Assembly: GCA_022835495.1 (NCBI GenBank)
Contig: BQOK01000001.1
Location: 1,922,001-1,986,000 of the forward strand
DNA length: 64,000 bases
Direction of reading: 5' to 3'
DNA from: Oscillospiraceae bacterium
GTDB taxonomy: Bacteria > Bacillota > Clostridia > Oscillospirales > Ruminococcaceae
Part shown: positions 62,511 through 64,000 of the stretch, piece after piece
Numbering within the stretch: the first letter of the stretch is position 1
Layout: each line of letters starts with the position of its first letter
The notes under the pieces: generated by a model
Seen by the model: the letters and a program-made list of their open reading frames with translations, nothing else
Database searches by the model: none
Told to the model about the DNA's origin: nothing
Program-made: the position numbers and the translations under genes

Positions 62511-63077
62511 TCAAACAGGAAACGACCTTAGCTTTTCATTCAGTTTGGCGTAAATATGTTCGCGAATCCAGGGCTCGCTGGAAGCCTGCACGGCGCCCTC
62601 CGGGCTGAACCACCGCACGCCGCTGTTCTCATCCGGCTTTACAAAAAGCTCGTCCTTTTCATCCGCTTCCAAAAGATAGGTGAGGTTGAGGTGCAGGTGC
62701 GAGGATACATAAGCGCCGCGCTTGATGTGCCCATCCACAGTCAAAACTTCCACGGAATAGATCTCAGGAGAGACCGGGCGCACATTTTTCAGCCCGCTCT
62801 CCTCCGCCGCCTCCCGCAGGGCGACCTGCAAAAGATCCCGCTCCCCGTCGGCATGGCCGCCCAGCCAGGCCCAGGAGCGGTAGATGTTGTGGTACGCCAT
62901 CAACACCTTTGTCCGGCCCGGGTTTACAATCCAGGCCGAGGCTGTCATGTGCGCCAGGCGGCTTTGGCGGGAAAAAAGGTCCTCCGGACCCCCGAAACAC
63001 CTCAGGATCAGGGCCTGATCCGCCTGTTCCTGTTCATTAAAGGGCCGGTAAAGCCTGAGCTGTTCTGCAAGATCCAT
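62511..63077 (-). CDS. Nudix hydrolase
   Basis: 188 residues. Nudix box GHADGERDLLQVALREAAEE followed by SGL, with the REAAEE metal ligands. The N-terminal 40 residues are helical. Substrate (nucleoside diphosphate derivative) unknown. Lies 49 bases downstream of the RluA gene in the same direction. Confidence 0.9.
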   Translation of the reverse strand: MDLAEQLRLYRPFNEQEQADQALILRCFGGPEDLFSRQSRLAHMTASAWIVNPGRTKVLMAYHNIYRSWAWLGGHADGERDLLQVALREAAEESGLKNVRPVSPEIYSVEVLTVDGHIKRGAYVSSHLHLNLTYLLEADEKDELFVKPDENSGVRWFSPEGAVQASSEPWIREHIYAKLNEKLRSFPV

Positions 63078-63126
63078 AAAAGCCTCCCGTGATGTTGGTG
63101 TGTGAAAGCCGCAGGAAAAGGATCCG

Positions 63127-64000
63127 CTATTTTAACTGGCCGTTCAATACCTGCTGGCAGTACCAGGGCTTTTCCAGCTGAAAGCACCGCCCGCTCACCC
63201 CTGCAAGCTCCGGCCCGGCAAGGGTGGGGAAGGTGAGCTTCCAGGCGCAGAGCGCCTGGTATTTGAACTTCAGCTCCCGGTTGGCCGGGTTGCTGCCGTA
63301 TTTCCCATCGCCCAGAATGGGGCAGCCGATGCTGGCCAAATGGGCGCGGATTTGGTGGGTGCGGCCTGTGACGAGCTCGACCCGCAAAAGGGCCAGCCTG
63401 CCGCTCACGGCCAGGGTGTCGTACCGGGTTTCGATTTGGCGCGCGGCAGGGCCCGGGCGGCTGGTGACGGTCACCTTGCCCTTGGCGGCATCCTTTACAA
63501 GGTACCCTCGCAGAGCAGCCTTGGCAGGCTGCGGGCGGCCGAAGGTGACGCACAGGTATTCCTTTTTCAGCTTTCGGTCCCGTATGAGGCCGGTGAGCAG
63601 GGCCTCGGCGGCCGGCGTTTTTGCCAGCACCACAAGCCCGCTGGTGCCGGTGTCCAGCCGGTGGCAGAGCGCAGGTGCAAAGCCCTGCCCGGGGCGATAT
63701 TCTCCGCGTTGGAAAAGGTAGAGCAGCACGCGGTTCAGCAGCGTATCGGCCTGTTCGCCGCTCACCGGCAGGCCGGCGGGTTTGTCGGCCAAAAGCAGGA
63801 ACGCGTCCTCATAAACTACCCTGGCCGGATATTTGAGCTGCAAAAAGGCCGGGCCGTCCGCCTGGGGGGATGCAGCAAGCTGATCGTCCGGCAGAAAAAG
63901 CCGGATCTCATCCCCGGCCTGCACCCGGGTGGAGAGCGGGAGCTTTTTGCCGTTGAGCTTGATCTTGTTTTCCCGCAGGGCCTTGTTCAGCCGCCCCAGG
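63127..64000 (-). CDS. RluA family pseudouridine synthase, 5' end cut by the window edge
   Basis: About 290 residues visible. The S4-like RNA-binding N-terminus continues past the edge (KALRENKIKLNGKK is read just inside it), so the listed internal Met is not the start. The catalytic domain has CHRLDTGTSGLVVLAK (catalytic Asp), TGRTHQIRAHLASIGCPILGD and LCAWKLTFPTL. It isomerises uridine in rRNA or tRNA; whether RluC or RluD type is not decidable. Confidence 0.92.
   Translation of the reverse strand, partial: LGRLNKALRENKIKLNGKKLPLSTRVQAGDEIRLFLPDDQLAASPQADGPAFLQLKYPARVVYEDAFLLLADKPAGLPVSGEQADTLLNRVLLYLFQRGEYRPGQGFAPALCHRLDTGTSGLVVLAKTPAAEALLTGLIRDRKLKKEYLCVTFGRPQPAKAALRGYLVKDAAKGKVTVTSRPGPAARQIETRYDTLAVSGRLALLRVELVTGRTHQIRAHLASIGCPILGDGKYGSNPANRELKFKYQALCAWKLTFPTLAGPELAGVSGRCFQLEKPWYCQQVLNGQLK

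Overview
The window reads as a GC-rich Firmicute chromosome, most likely a gut Oscillospiraceae/Ruminococcaceae relative (Faecalibacterium/Subdoligranulum-like). The support is consensus sigma-A promoters, strong GGAGG ribosome sites, a CIRCE-controlled groESL, an alaS T-box, Rex, a DtxR-type regulator, reverse rubrerythrin and TnpW/serine-recombinase mobile DNA. This taxonomic call is an inference from gene content. No rRNA, tRNA or CRISPR array was found.

Positions 1-9380 look like the right end of an integrative element. In order it carries the tail of an ABC exporter-type protein, a four-gene ECF-type (S, T, fused ATPase) uptake operon ending in a DtxR-family metal regulator, an XRE regulator, a sigma-like regulator, a structured non-coding block, a TnpW-like protein and three consecutive serine recombinases. 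The third recombinase has Ala at the catalytic Ser position. The element runs into a truncated serine-recombinase gene (9378-9770, minus), so one element appears nested in the remains of another. That remnant abuts the 3' end of tdk.

From 9843 the window is chromosomal. tdk and rex (minus) are followed by the divergent cysE/cysK pair. Upstream of cysE lies a 31-codon leader ORF with four Cys codons within six codons, followed by a strong intrinsic terminator: apparently a classical ribosome-mediated attenuator responding to cysteine supply, and the most interesting item here. Then come a ClpP/TepA-like protease, FtsK/SpoIIIE, a YgiQ radical-SAM protein, a secreted metallo-beta-lactamase-fold protein with DUF3006, pyruvate kinase (minus), phosphopentomutase and a YdcF protein. 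Next are a MacB-like ABC system with a CARDB-type surface partner, an AGCS amino-acid symporter, a membrane glycosyltransferase (minus) and a TrpXYZ-like ABC importer.

Positions 34-49 kb hold HAD phosphatases, an SGNH hydrolase with Ig-like repeats, GpsA, a strange Cys/Pro/Asp-repeat protein whose ribosome site is buried in a hairpin, an ABC-F ATPase and a PhoR/PhoB-type two-component pair (minus). They also hold a surface O-acylation set (DHHW protein, MBOAT, DUF4358 lipoprotein), a divergent FMN-binding lipoprotein/Gx membrane protein pair resembling EetA/EetB, and reverse rubrerythrin.

Positions 49-64 kb are housekeeping: a DUF421 membrane protein, a diacylglycerol-kinase-like enzyme, groES-groEL behind CIRCE, a class B penicillin-binding protein, T-box-alaS, HIT, a phosphoribosyltransferase, ComEC (with a degenerate C-terminal domain), holA, an RNase M5-like toprim protein, a Nudix hydrolase and a partial RluA pseudouridine synthase.
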